64,000 bases of DNA, taken from an uncultured Collinsella sp. GTDB lineage: Bacteria > Actinomycetota > Coriobacteriia > Coriobacteriales > Coriobacteriaceae. Position numbers and translations under genes: made by a program. This document shows, in pieces, positions 46,452 to 54,057 of this stretch. Where the stretch lies: contig UQXP01000002.1 in the NCBI GenBank assembly GCA_900545055.1, positions 1 through 64,000 of the forward strand, in the 5' to 3' direction. Under the pieces are notes generated by a model, which was given only the letters and a program-made list of their open reading frames with translations, was not told the origin of the DNA and searched no databases. Numbering within the stretch: the stretch's first letter is position 1; each line of letters opens with the position of its first letter.

Positions 46452-46757
46452 ATGTATATCAAGAAGGGCGATAAGGTCCAGGTTCTCTCTGGTAAGGATC
46501 GCGGCAAGCAGGGCGTTGTCCTGCGTGCTCTCCCCGCCGAGAACAAGGTCGTTGTCGAGGGCGTTTCGGTCGTCAAGAAGGCCGTCAAGCCCAACGCTGC
46601 CAACCAGCAGGGTGGTATCGTTTCGCAGGAGGCTCCCATCGATGCCTCCAACGTCAATCTCGTCTGCCCCGAGTGCGGTAAGGTTACCCGCGTCGGTCAC
46701 GAGAAGGACGGCAAGAACAAGCTGCGCGTCTGCAAGAAGTGCGGCCACAAGTTCTAA
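46452..46757 (+). CDS. rplX: 50S ribosomal protein L24
   Basis: Assembly-initiating 23S-binding protein of 101 residues. Signatures: IKKGDKVQVLSGKDRGKQGVVL (KOW motif) and VSVVKKAVKPN; a C-terminal CPECGKV...CKKCGHKF pair looks like a zinc ribbon, found in part of the L24 family. The operon ends here in a terminator, whereas rplE, rpsN, rpsH and others normally follow. Confidence 0.96.
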   Translation: MYIKKGDKVQVLSGKDRGKQGVVLRALPAENKVVVEGVSVVKKAVKPNAANQQGGIVSQEAPIDASNVNLVCPECGKVTRVGHEKDGKNKLRVCKKCGHKF

Positions 46758-46783
46758 GCTGTCGCAACAGTTAAGTTGCTAGC

Positions 46784-46818
46784 AAAGGCCCGGATGCCAC
46801 GGCACCCGGGCCTTTTTC
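46784..46818 (+). terminator. terminator ending the ribosomal cluster after rplX
   Basis: AAAGGCCCGG pairs with CCGGGCCTTT around an ATGCCACGGCAC loop that also pairs, followed by TTTTT. Confidence 0.9.
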
Positions 46819-46823
46819 TATCC

Positions 46824-46899
46824 CACTCATTGGGGACCGCTCATTGGGGACAGACTTAAATGAGTGAGAACACTCATTGGGGACAGACATAAATGAGTG
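46824..46899 (+). repeat. GGGACAG-core small palindromes (e, f)
   Basis: Element e (46840-46864) has CTCATT/AATGAG arms around GGGGACAGACTTA; element f (46871-46899) has CACTCATT/AATGAGTG arms around GGGGACAGACAT. A partial copy precedes e at 46824-46839. With element g (49056-49094) they bracket the oxidoreductase-DeoR pair. Confidence 0.8.
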
Positions 46900-47117
46900 G
46901 GCATACTGTTGGCAGTTAGGGGCGGTCCTTTGAGCTGCATCGCGCCATGAGTGACGAGGCTAAGCGGATCATCCTGTCTTTTGAGTTCTAAGCATAAGCC
47001 CCTGTCTCTGAGCAATGACCGATGCGCATTTGTGCGTATTTGCGTGCGTGGGATTGCGTGAATATGCGTATAGAAGCGCCGTTTACGGGGCAAAAATGAC
47101 CGTTTAGCGGTGAGATA

Positions 47118-47149
47118 CACAAAAACGCGCACAGACGCGCGTGTTTGTG
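47118..47149. promoter_or_regulatory. inverted repeat, candidate DeoR operator
   Basis: CACAAAAACGCGC (47118-47130) and GCGCGTGTTTGTG (47137-47149) pair with one mismatch around ACAGAC, 54 bases before the oxidoreductase start. TTTGTG-type half sites suit DeoR-family regulators such as the one encoded two genes downstream. Between 46900 and 47117 I see no gene. Confidence 0.4.
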
Positions 47150-47202
47150 CGAATATAGAGCTGTCCGAAATGCAAGACGTTCTATGACACAGGAGGCACA
47201 TG

Positions 47203-48282
47203 ATGGCAGATTCCAAGCAGGCTCCACTCGACGCCGCGGCAGCCGCCAAAGCAGCATTCGCCTCGGTCCAGGACAAGTCGTTCCCCGACGATATTTTTAC
47301 GGCTCCCGAGCTCCGTTGGGCAGTGATCGGTTGCGGCGTTATTGCCAACCAGATGGCCCAATCTCTCGCTCTTGCCGGCCGCAAGCTTACGGGTGTCGCC
47401 AACCGCACGCTGTCCAAGGCTCAAGCTTTTGCTGAGCAGTATGGCATCGAGAAGGTCTATGAAACGGTCGAGGACCTTTATGCCGATCCGGACATCGACG
47501 CCGTCTATATCACCACGCCGCACAACACGCATATCACCTATCTGCGTGCCGCGCTGGCCGCCGGCAAGCACGTGCTCTGCGAGAAGGCCATTACCCTCAA
47601 TTCTGCCGAACTCGATGAGGCCCGCGCCATCGCCGACGAGCACAACGTGGTCCTTATGGACGCTACCACGGTGCTCCACATGCCCTTGTATCAAGAGCTG
47701 CGCCGCCGCATGGATGCCGGCGAGTTCGGCCGCATGAACCTCGCTCAGCTCAACTTTGGTAGCTACAAGGAGTACGGCGACCTGACCAACCGTTTCTACA
47801 ATCGTAGTCTCGCCGGCGGCGCCATGCTCGACATCGGCGTCTATGCCCTTTCGGTCATGCGCCTGTTTATGGCCAGCCAACCCGCCGAGGTCGTGTCTCT
47901 GGGCAATACCTGCGAGACTGGCGTTGACGTCGCGGGCGGTATCGTCTGCCGCAATGCCGAACAGCAGCTGGGCGTTGTGAGCCTTACGCTCCACTCCAAG
48001 CAGCCCAAGCGCTCGGTTATCAGCTTTGATAACTGCTATATCGAGGTCAACGAGTATCCGCGTGCCGACCATGCGACCATCGTGTGGACCGCAGACGGTC
48101 ATCGCGAGGAGGTCGCCGCGGGCACCGAGGCTTACGCCCTATGCTACGAGATGGCTGACCTCGAGAAGGCCGTCGCCGGCGATGATTCCAAGCGTGAGCT
48201 TCTGGATTATGCTTCTGATGTTATGGAGCTGATGACCAAGCTCCGTGCCGATTGGGGAGTCGTCTACCCCGAGGAGGAGTAA
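47203..48282 (+). CDS. Gfo/Idh/MocA-family oxidoreductase
   Basis: NAD(P)-dependent sugar or cyclitol dehydrogenase, 359 residues. Rossmann motif VIGCGVIANQMAQSL (about residue 45), DIDAVYITTPHNTHI, the family Lys in GKHVLCEKAITLN, and a C-terminal substrate domain with GGAMLDIGVYALS. The N terminus has about 40 residues before the Rossmann fold, longer than usual. The second of two adjacent ATGs is chosen because it lies six bases from AGGAGG. A DeoR regulator follows after three bases, so the pair forms an operon, probably for a sugar whose identity is unknown. Confidence 0.88.
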   Translation: MADSKQAPLDAAAAAKAAFASVQDKSFPDDIFTAPELRWAVIGCGVIANQMAQSLALAGRKLTGVANRTLSKAQAFAEQYGIEKVYETVEDLYADPDIDAVYITTPHNTHITYLRAALAAGKHVLCEKAITLNSAELDEARAIADEHNVVLMDATTVLHMPLYQELRRRMDAGEFGRMNLAQLNFGSYKEYGDLTNRFYNRSLAGGAMLDIGVYALSVMRLFMASQPAEVVSLGNTCETGVDVAGGIVCRNAEQQLGVVSLTLHSKQPKRSVISFDNCYIEVNEYPRADHATIVWTADGHREEVAAGTEAYALCYEMADLEKAVAGDDSKRELLDYASDVMELMTKLRADWGVVYPEEE

Positions 48283-48285
48283 GCG

Positions 48286-49032
48286 ATGCTCGCGGAAGAT
48301 AGGCTCAATGCGATCGTCTCGATGGTGCAGCAGGCTGGCTCAGTAACGGTGCCAGAGCTTGCCGATGCCCTGGGTGTGACGGCTTCTACCATTCGACGTG
48401 ACCTGCAGACGCTTGACCGAGCGCACCGCATCGCCAAGGTGCACGGTGGCGCGACAAGCCTTGAGCGCGCGCACGTGACGCGCGACTTAACGATCAGTGA
48501 GCGTAGTGATCTCCATAACGACGACAAGGAGCGCATCTGCGCTCGCGCCGCGGCGCTCGTGGAGCCCGAGAGCTTTGTGTACATCGATTCGGGTTCGACG
48601 ACGCTCAGGCTCATCGAGCATCTTCCCCACCTTGAAGATGTCACCTACGTGACCGATTCCGTGCTCCATGCTCAGCGCCTTGCTTTGCGGGGTATGCGTA
48701 CCGTGGTGCTGGGCGGCGAGCTCAAACCCGAGACCGAGGCGCTCGTTGGCCCCGATGCCTTGGCAACCTTAGATCGCTACAACTTCAACTGTGGCTTTTG
48801 GGGCTCTAACGGCATCGCCGCCGAGCAGGGTTTCACGGCGCCCGATATCGAGGAGGCCCAAGTAAAGCGCATCTCGATGCGTCATACGGCCAAACGCTTC
48901 GTAATCTCGGACGCCAGCAAATTTGGCATGGTGGCGCCCGTCAAGTTCGCGGACTTCCGCGACGCAACGATTATTACCGCAGGCGAGGTCCCAGCCAAGT
49001 ACCGGGCAATGGACAACGTCATCACGGTCTAA
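48286..49032 (+). CDS. DeoR-family transcriptional regulator
   Basis: The 248-residue repressor type has an N-terminal helix-turn-helix (VTVPELADALGVTASTIRRDL, residues about 20-40) with the family signature GGAT after it, and a C-terminal sugar-phosphate-sensing domain (DSGSTTLRLIEHLP, VLGGELKPETEALVG, NGIAAEQGFTAPDIEEA). It is coupled to the oxidoreductase gene and probably controls it through the inverted repeat at 47118-47149, responding to a phosphorylated sugar. Confidence 0.9.
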   Translation: MLAEDRLNAIVSMVQQAGSVTVPELADALGVTASTIRRDLQTLDRAHRIAKVHGGATSLERAHVTRDLTISERSDLHNDDKERICARAAALVEPESFVYIDSGSTTLRLIEHLPHLEDVTYVTDSVLHAQRLALRGMRTVVLGGELKPETEALVGPDALATLDRYNFNCGFWGSNGIAAEQGFTAPDIEEAQVKRISMRHTAKRFVISDASKFGMVAPVKFADFRDATIITAGEVPAKYRAMDNVITV

Positions 49033-49055
49033 CAGCAGGGGACGGGCTAAGGCCA

Positions 49056-49094
49056 AAACCACCGCGAAGGTGCCTGTCCCCATTGTGGTGGTTT
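49056..49094 (-). repeat. GGGACAG-core small palindrome (g)
   Basis: AAACCACC (49056-49063) and GGTGGTTT (49087-49094) enclose a segment that reads TGGGGACAGGCACC on the minus strand. The right arm overlaps the stop codon of the pseudouridine synthase gene, as element c overlaps the accDA stop. Confidence 0.75.
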
Positions 49095-49752
49095 AGGGCT
49101 CCCAGGGGCAGGGGGCTTCGATGTGGATGTGCTCGCCGGTTACGGGATGCGTAAAGGACACGCTGTGGGCGTGGAGCATGAGGCCACAAGGACGCGGCGT
49201 CCCGTACAGGTCGTCGCCCACCAGGGGATGGCGCTCGCTCGCCAGGTGCACGCGAATCTGGTGTTTGCGGCCGGTGAGCAGCTCGACATCGATATACGAG
49301 CGCGTGGGCAGGCCGCGGCGGCTCTTAAGACGCTTGAGCACCTTCACGCGCGTCTGAGACGGCTTGCCGCTGGCGCCAACGCGCATCTTGCGGCTATCGT
49401 GGCGGTCGCGGGCGATAGGCTTGTCGATGAGCTTCTCGTTCCAGTCGATTTTGCCCTCGGCGAGCGCCAGATAGTGCTTTTCGAACGCGTGGTCGATGAC
49501 CATCTGGTCAAAGGCGGGCTGCGTCTGCTTGTCGAGCGAAAACAGCACCACGCCGGTGGTGTTGCGGTCCAGACGGTTGAGCGGCTGCATGTCAGTCGCG
49601 GCAAAGCCGTCGCCCATCGCCAGCAAAAGGTCGCTGGCATAGTCGGTAAGTGTGCGCTCGCCGGTGCCGTCACCGTGGACGATCATGCCGGCAGGCTTAT
49701 CGATGGCCATGAGCCAGGCGTCGCAGTAGAGGACTTGAGGTTCTTCGTTCAC
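49093..49752 (-). CDS. RluA-family pseudouridine synthase
   Basis: Isomerises uridine in rRNA or tRNA. The 219-residue product has the RluA catalytic motif NRLDRNTTGVVLFSL (catalytic Asp), VDKPAG-like IDKPAGMIVHGDG near the N terminus and the late RKHQIRVHLASERHPLVGDDLYG. No S4 domain is present. GAAAGG precedes the ATG, 15 bases after the U32 gene stop, so the two may be one transcript. The exact target position is unknown. Confidence 0.9.
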   Translation of the reverse strand: MNEEPQVLYCDAWLMAIDKPAGMIVHGDGTGERTLTDYASDLLLAMGDGFAATDMQPLNRLDRNTTGVVLFSLDKQTQPAFDQMVIDHAFEKHYLALAEGKIDWNEKLIDKPIARDRHDSRKMRVGASGKPSQTRVKVLKRLKSRRGLPTRSYIDVELLTGRKHQIRVHLASERHPLVGDDLYGTPRPCGLMLHAHSVSFTHPVTGEHIHIEAPCPWEP

Positions 49753-49767
49753 GTGTAAGCCTTTCGG

Positions 49768-52260
49768 TTAGCTAATTCCCACAAACATGCAGCCCGAGGT
49801 GGCGCCGCGCAGGCGGGCGGCGGGCTTGCGGCCGGCTTGAGCCGCCTCGACGGCGCGACGGACGCGAGCGACGGCACGGCCAATCTCATCGGCCTCGAGC
49901 AGGGTTCCGTCGACCATAAGACGGCGCACGCCGGCATCGAGTAACTGTGGAACCTGCGGCGTGAGGTCGATGGGGTAGGCGTCGTACAGGCGCGAGCGGC
50001 CGTGGATATCGGTACGCACCGGCATGACCTTGCCATCGATATTCTTGAGCGAGAGCTTGCGGGCACGCAGGCGGCAGTTGGCACAATCGTGGATGCAGCC
50101 GTTGGCAACCTGCAGAATGCAATGCTCGCTTGTCATGACGCGCGGGCGGCCAAAGACGGTGATGCCCAGGACCGCGGGCGCGGCGGCGCCGAGCGAGACA
50201 ATCTCGTCGAGCGTGATCTCGGGCGAAAGCCAAAACGCACCGGCTCCGCGCTCGGCAAGTGCCTCCATGCAAGGCGCGTTGTGCACGGGCAGGCAAGAGC
50301 GAATCTCGGCTGTGGCGCCAACCTGGGCGGCCAGGGCAAGCTCAGAGATGTTGCCAATAGCGACCGTGGCGCCGTCAACAACCCACGGGTCGACGCGTGC
50401 GTGGTCAACGGCGCGGCAGACCTCGTCGAGTACGGGCACGATACCCTGCTCAAATGTATCGGCAGGGGAGAGTCCGACAGCCTCGAGCGCGTCGGTGGTC
50501 ATGTAGATGCGCGTTGCACCCTCCGCCCGCGCTGCCTCGGCGGCCTCGAGCGAGGTGACAGTGGCGCAGATCTGCGGCTCGTCGCGGTAGTGCTCGGGCA
50601 TGGGACGCGTGCATTTGTCGAGCACCGGAATCTCGAGCGTTTTCGCGCACTCGTCATACGGCGCCAGAATGGTCTCCTCCAGCGCCTTGCAGGCGGCGGC
50701 GCGCACTTTATGCACGGCGGAGAAGCCCATGCCGCAGCCGGCGTCGAGCGAAACGTCAAAGCTTGCGGCCTCAAAGGGCGAGGAGCCCATGCGGCCCACA
50801 TGCTCAACCAGGTCTGCCGCCTCGACAGCGCGGGTCTTGGCGGCCTCGACGGTAAAGCCCGTGGCCGTGGCCGTAAGCGAAGGGTCGTCGCAGCAGGTGA
50901 GCGTAACGGTAAACGGCTCGCCCAGACGCGCCACGACGGACACATCAACAGCTCGGCGGCGCAGCACATCGCGCTTGAGCGCTGCGCCGGCGGCGTCGAT
51001 GGCACGCTGACTGCGAATCACGCGGACGCGGCAGCCCTCGGGCATGCTGCGGGGTACGCGACATTCGATGACTTCACCGGCTGCGGCATCATCGGCGGCA
51101 ATAGTGGTCAGGAACTGGTCAAACTCGTTATCGTGGCGAAGTTCCAGCAGGTCGCCCTTGCCCACGGGCTCAAACAGCTCAATGCGGGCGATGGCGGCGC
51201 GGCGACGGCGGTCGTCGGGCTTGAGGCCGCGCACATCGCGGTTGGCCGGGCGGCTGCCCAACACCGTGCCCACGATCTGTCCGCGGTTGTTGGAACGCTC
51301 ATAGCTCATCATCTCGTCGCCCGAGGTGCCGTCCTGATAGGCGTGCGTAAAGTCGCGGTTAAAGCAGCGCTTGAGCTGGCGCTGGCGGGCGGCTTCCTCG
51401 TCCTTGGCAACGGTGGCTCCGGCCAGCATGTCATCAATCTGATGACGATACACGTCGACGATGGAATACACGTAATCAGGGGCCTTCATGCGACCCTCGA
51501 GCTTGAGCGACGCGGCGCCGGCGTCATACAGACGGCGAACAAGCTGCGACGTGTTGGTGTCGCGCGGGCACAGTGCGCGCTCGCGACCGGTAGGGGAGAG
51601 CGAGCGGCCGTTCTCGTCAATTAGCTCGTAGGGTAGGCGACAGGGCTGAGCGCACATGCCGCGGTTGGCCGAGCGGCCCGCCATGGCAAAGCTCGACAGC
51701 AGGCACAGACCCGAGTAGCAAAAGCAGATGGCGCCGTGGCTAAAGACCTCAAGGTCAACATCGGGCGCAGCGTCGTGAATGGTGGCAATCTCGTCGATGG
51801 AAAGCTCGCGCGAGAGGGTCACGCGGTCGGCGCCCTGCTCACGGCACCAAAGGGTTCCGCGGTCGTCGTGGATGTTTGCTTGGGTTGAGATGTGCGTCTC
51901 GATGCCGGGCATGGTGCGCTTGACCTCAAAGAACAGGCCCCAGTCCTGGATGATGAAGGCGTCGGCGCCCAGCGTGGAGCAGCGATGGATGAGCTGCAGC
52001 GCATCGCTCATCTCGGATTCCTTGATGACGATGTTGACCGTGACGTAGACGCGCGAGCCGGCCAGATGCGCGGCGCGGCAGGCCTGCTCAAAGGCCTCGT
52101 CGGTAAAGTTGGTGGCCTTGCGGCGTGCGTTGAAGCTGCCCATGCCGCAGTAGATGGCGTCTGCCCCGGCGGCGAGTGCGGCGGCAAAGGGCTCGGGCCC
52201 TCCGGCGGGCGCCAAAAGCTCGGGTCTGCGGTTGGTGGTTCGACTGGCGGTTGCGGTCAT
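49768..52260 (-). CDS. U32-family protein, RlhA-like (collagenase-like)
   Basis: An 830-residue protein of the peptidase U32 family. Residues about 12-300 form the TIM-barrel U32 domain (ELLAPAGGPEPFAAALAAGA, YCGMGSFNAR, SHGAICFCYSGLCLLSS) with the cysteines of GRSANRGMCAQPCR expected to hold an iron-sulfur cluster; the rest matches the DUF3656-containing long form and a second barrel with DCANCRLR. In Escherichia coli the long form (RlhA/YdcP) hydroxylates 23S rRNA C2501 and the shorter TrhP modifies tRNA, so RNA hydroxylation is more likely than proteolysis. Longer than RlhA (about 650 residues). GAAAGGCAGG precedes the ATG. Confidence 0.85.
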   Translation of the reverse strand: MTATASRTTNRRPELLAPAGGPEPFAAALAAGADAIYCGMGSFNARRKATNFTDEAFEQACRAAHLAGSRVYVTVNIVIKESEMSDALQLIHRCSTLGADAFIIQDWGLFFEVKRTMPGIETHISTQANIHDDRGTLWCREQGADRVTLSRELSIDEIATIHDAAPDVDLEVFSHGAICFCYSGLCLLSSFAMAGRSANRGMCAQPCRLPYELIDENGRSLSPTGRERALCPRDTNTSQLVRRLYDAGAASLKLEGRMKAPDYVYSIVDVYRHQIDDMLAGATVAKDEEAARQRQLKRCFNRDFTHAYQDGTSGDEMMSYERSNNRGQIVGTVLGSRPANRDVRGLKPDDRRRRAAIARIELFEPVGKGDLLELRHDNEFDQFLTTIAADDAAAGEVIECRVPRSMPEGCRVRVIRSQRAIDAAGAALKRDVLRRRAVDVSVVARLGEPFTVTLTCCDDPSLTATATGFTVEAAKTRAVEAADLVEHVGRMGSSPFEAASFDVSLDAGCGMGFSAVHKVRAAACKALEETILAPYDECAKTLEIPVLDKCTRPMPEHYRDEPQICATVTSLEAAEAARAEGATRIYMTTDALEAVGLSPADTFEQGIVPVLDEVCRAVDHARVDPWVVDGATVAIGNISELALAAQVGATAEIRSCLPVHNAPCMEALAERGAGAFWLSPEITLDEIVSLGAAAPAVLGITVFGRPRVMTSEHCILQVANGCIHDCANCRLRARKLSLKNIDGKVMPVRTDIHGRSRLYDAYPIDLTPQVPQLLDAGVRRLMVDGTLLEADEIGRAVARVRRAVEAAQAGRKPAARLRGATSGCMFVGIS

Positions 52261-52558
52261 ATCCTGCCTTTCAAAATGCTCAGATACTCAAAAGTATAGT
52301 GGCGCCGTCGCGATGGACGACGCCCGTGCTCCAAGCGGGATAAAGTCTTCAGCAGCTTGGGCTGGCTGACCCCGTGGAGAACCGTTCAGCGGTCCAGGGA
52401 AACCGTTGGACGATAAAATATTCTCGCAACGTGATAATAATCTTGCATCGCGCGGAAACCTTGAGTACTATCCCAATCAAGCGCGGTGTTCAGACCGAAC
52501 TGTGCCTCCCGGTGTGAACGCCGCGCTCCCGTTCCCTTTTACTTGTAAGGAGAAAAAC

Positions 52559-52936
52559 ATGAGCAAGACCGTCGTGTCTTCCGATAACGCACCCGCAGCC
52601 ATCGGCCCGTATTCCCCTGGTATCCAGACCGGCAACATGGTGTTCCTGTCCGGCCAGCTGGGCATCGATCCCGCAACTGGCAAGATGCCCGAGGGCGTCG
52701 AGGCCCAGGCCAAGCAGTCCCTTGCTAACGTCGAGGCCCTGCTGACCGCTGCCGGCGCCACCTTTGCCGATGTCGTCAAGACCACAGTCTACCTGGCTGA
52801 CATTGCCGACTTCGCTGCCGTAAACGAGATCTACGCCTCCAAGTTCGAGGCCCCGTTCCCCGCGCGCAGCGCTTTCCAGGTTGCCGCTCTTCCGGCTGGC
52901 GGTCTGGTTGAGATCGAGGTCGTCGCCGCTCTCTAA
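52559..52936 (+). CDS. ridA: RidA-family enamine/imine deaminase
   Basis: Hydrolyses reactive 2-aminoacrylate and related enamines from PLP enzymes to ketoacids. The 125-residue product has the YjgF/RidA signatures AIGPYSPGIQTGNMVFLSGQ, ATFADVVKTTVYLADI and the arginine in FPARSAFQVAALP that binds the substrate carboxylate. AAGGAGAAA precedes the ATG. Upstream, 52261-52558 holds a TATAGT-like box near 52296 and no gene I can support. Confidence 0.93.
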   Translation: MSKTVVSSDNAPAAIGPYSPGIQTGNMVFLSGQLGIDPATGKMPEGVEAQAKQSLANVEALLTAAGATFADVVKTTVYLADIADFAAVNEIYASKFEAPFPARSAFQVAALPAGGLVEIEVVAAL

Positions 52937-52965
52937 GGCGTTGGCCACAACTAAACATGACATGC

Positions 52966-53004
52966 AAAAAGACCCTGCAGCGCGTGCGAGCTGCAGGGTC
53001 TTTT
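52966..53004. terminator. bidirectional terminator between ridA and the YheO-like gene
   Basis: AAAAGACCCTGCAGC pairs with GCTGCAGGGTCTTTT around GCGTGCGA, giving T-runs on both strands, suited to the convergent genes on either side. Confidence 0.92.
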
Positions 53005-53048
53005 GTCAAGTGACGAATCGCTTGTGGAGCCGCGCTCCATTTTGCTCG

Positions 53049-53705
53049 TTAGCCCTCCTTGCGGACTTTTTGCAGGTAGCGGTACACGCTGGGTTCCGAG
53101 ATGCCCAACGCGGTGGCAGCGCAGGCCACGGCGCCCTTGAGCATGAACACCCCGTTGCCGTTGAGGTGGCGAATGACGTCCACGCGGTCGCTCTGACCAA
53201 GCGACGCTACATCCAGCCCGCGCGCGCTCAGCAACTCGGCAATGCTGCGATCGATGAGCTCCTGGGTGGACTCCGAAAGGCTTTCGACCTCGATAGGGGC
53301 GGGCTCCGTGCGCGTCGGCGCTGCGTCGAAGCACGCCATGAGCTGCTGCGCCATGGCGTTGATGGAGCGTACGGTCGAGAGGTCGGTGTTGACGCAGAGC
53401 ATACCGACGATCTCGTCATCCTCGCGGATAAAGAACGTCGCGGACTCCAGCGTCTTGCCTCCGGCGCCGCGGCCCTCGTAGCCCGTAATAAACGGCAGGT
53501 CGCGATACTTGGGGTCGTGCATGATCTTGAGCGCCAGATCGGTGGCGGGACCGCCGACCTTGCGGCCACTCACGATGCCGTTGCGAATATCGACGATGGC
53601 GTGGTCGGGATCCGAGAAATCGTGCAGCACGATCTCGCTGTTCTTACCGAGTATCTGCTCCAGGAAATCGACCATCGGCAAAAAGCGACGTACGGTCTCG
53701 TTCAC
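53049..53705 (-). CDS. YheO-like PAS/HTH transcriptional regulator
   Basis: The 218-residue product has an N-terminal YheO-type PAS-like sensor (FLPMVDFLEQILGKNSEIVLHDF, IVSGRKVGGPATDLAL, VGMLCVNTDLS) and a C-terminal helix-turn-helix (VACAATALGISEPSVYRYLQKV). Relatives such as DauR regulate catabolic operons and sense small metabolites. A GTG start at 53705 is chosen because AAGGAG lies six bases upstream and the sensor domain starts there. It is divergent from the purine cluster and is the obvious candidate regulator for it, an inference from position. Confidence 0.82.
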   Translation of the reverse strand: MNETVRRFLPMVDFLEQILGKNSEIVLHDFSDPDHAIVDIRNGIVSGRKVGGPATDLALKIMHDPKYRDLPFITGYEGRGAGGKTLESATFFIREDDEIVGMLCVNTDLSTVRSINAMAQQLMACFDAAPTRTEPAPIEVESLSESTQELIDRSIAELLSARGLDVASLGQSDRVDVIRHLNGNGVFMLKGAVACAATALGISEPSVYRYLQKVRKEG

Positions 53706-53941
53706 GGGCAACTCCTTTGGGTGAAATCGGAAATGTTCATAACAATTTTTTCTCATGGTAACACGCTGCTCATCATCTCGTATATCCGCAGGTACATGAC
53801 GTAATACAGACGAACGGTAGGATTTTGGCGGTAAACGGTTGACCAAAAGAAAAGTTAGATGTTATTTTGACCAGACACTTTTCTGACCTGCGGAAATGCA
53901 TTATCTCAACTGAAGAATAGTTTGATAACAAAAAATTATTA

Positions 53942-53970
53942 TTGAGAATGAGAATCATCTTTAATACGAT
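53942..53970 (+). promoter_or_regulatory. purine cluster promoter with Fur-like box
   Basis: TTGAGA (53942-53947) and TACGAT (53965-53970) with a 17-base spacer. GAGAATGAGAATCAT (53944-53958) overlaps the -35 and spacer and resembles the GATAATGATAATCATTATC Fur consensus. The surrounding 53706-54057 region is markedly AT-rich and holds the divergent promoters but no gene. Confidence 0.5.
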
Positions 53971-54057
53971 ATGCAACGAAGGCACAACCTCAACCCCGCA
54001 CTGCGTCACAATAGAGCGTTAGATGCGAAAACAACTATTTCGAGGATTGGTGGTCAA

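Noticed and set aside
46824..47200. Small genes in the gap after rplX
   Set aside because: The open frames there lack ribosome-binding sites and recognisable products, and they run across the palindromes.
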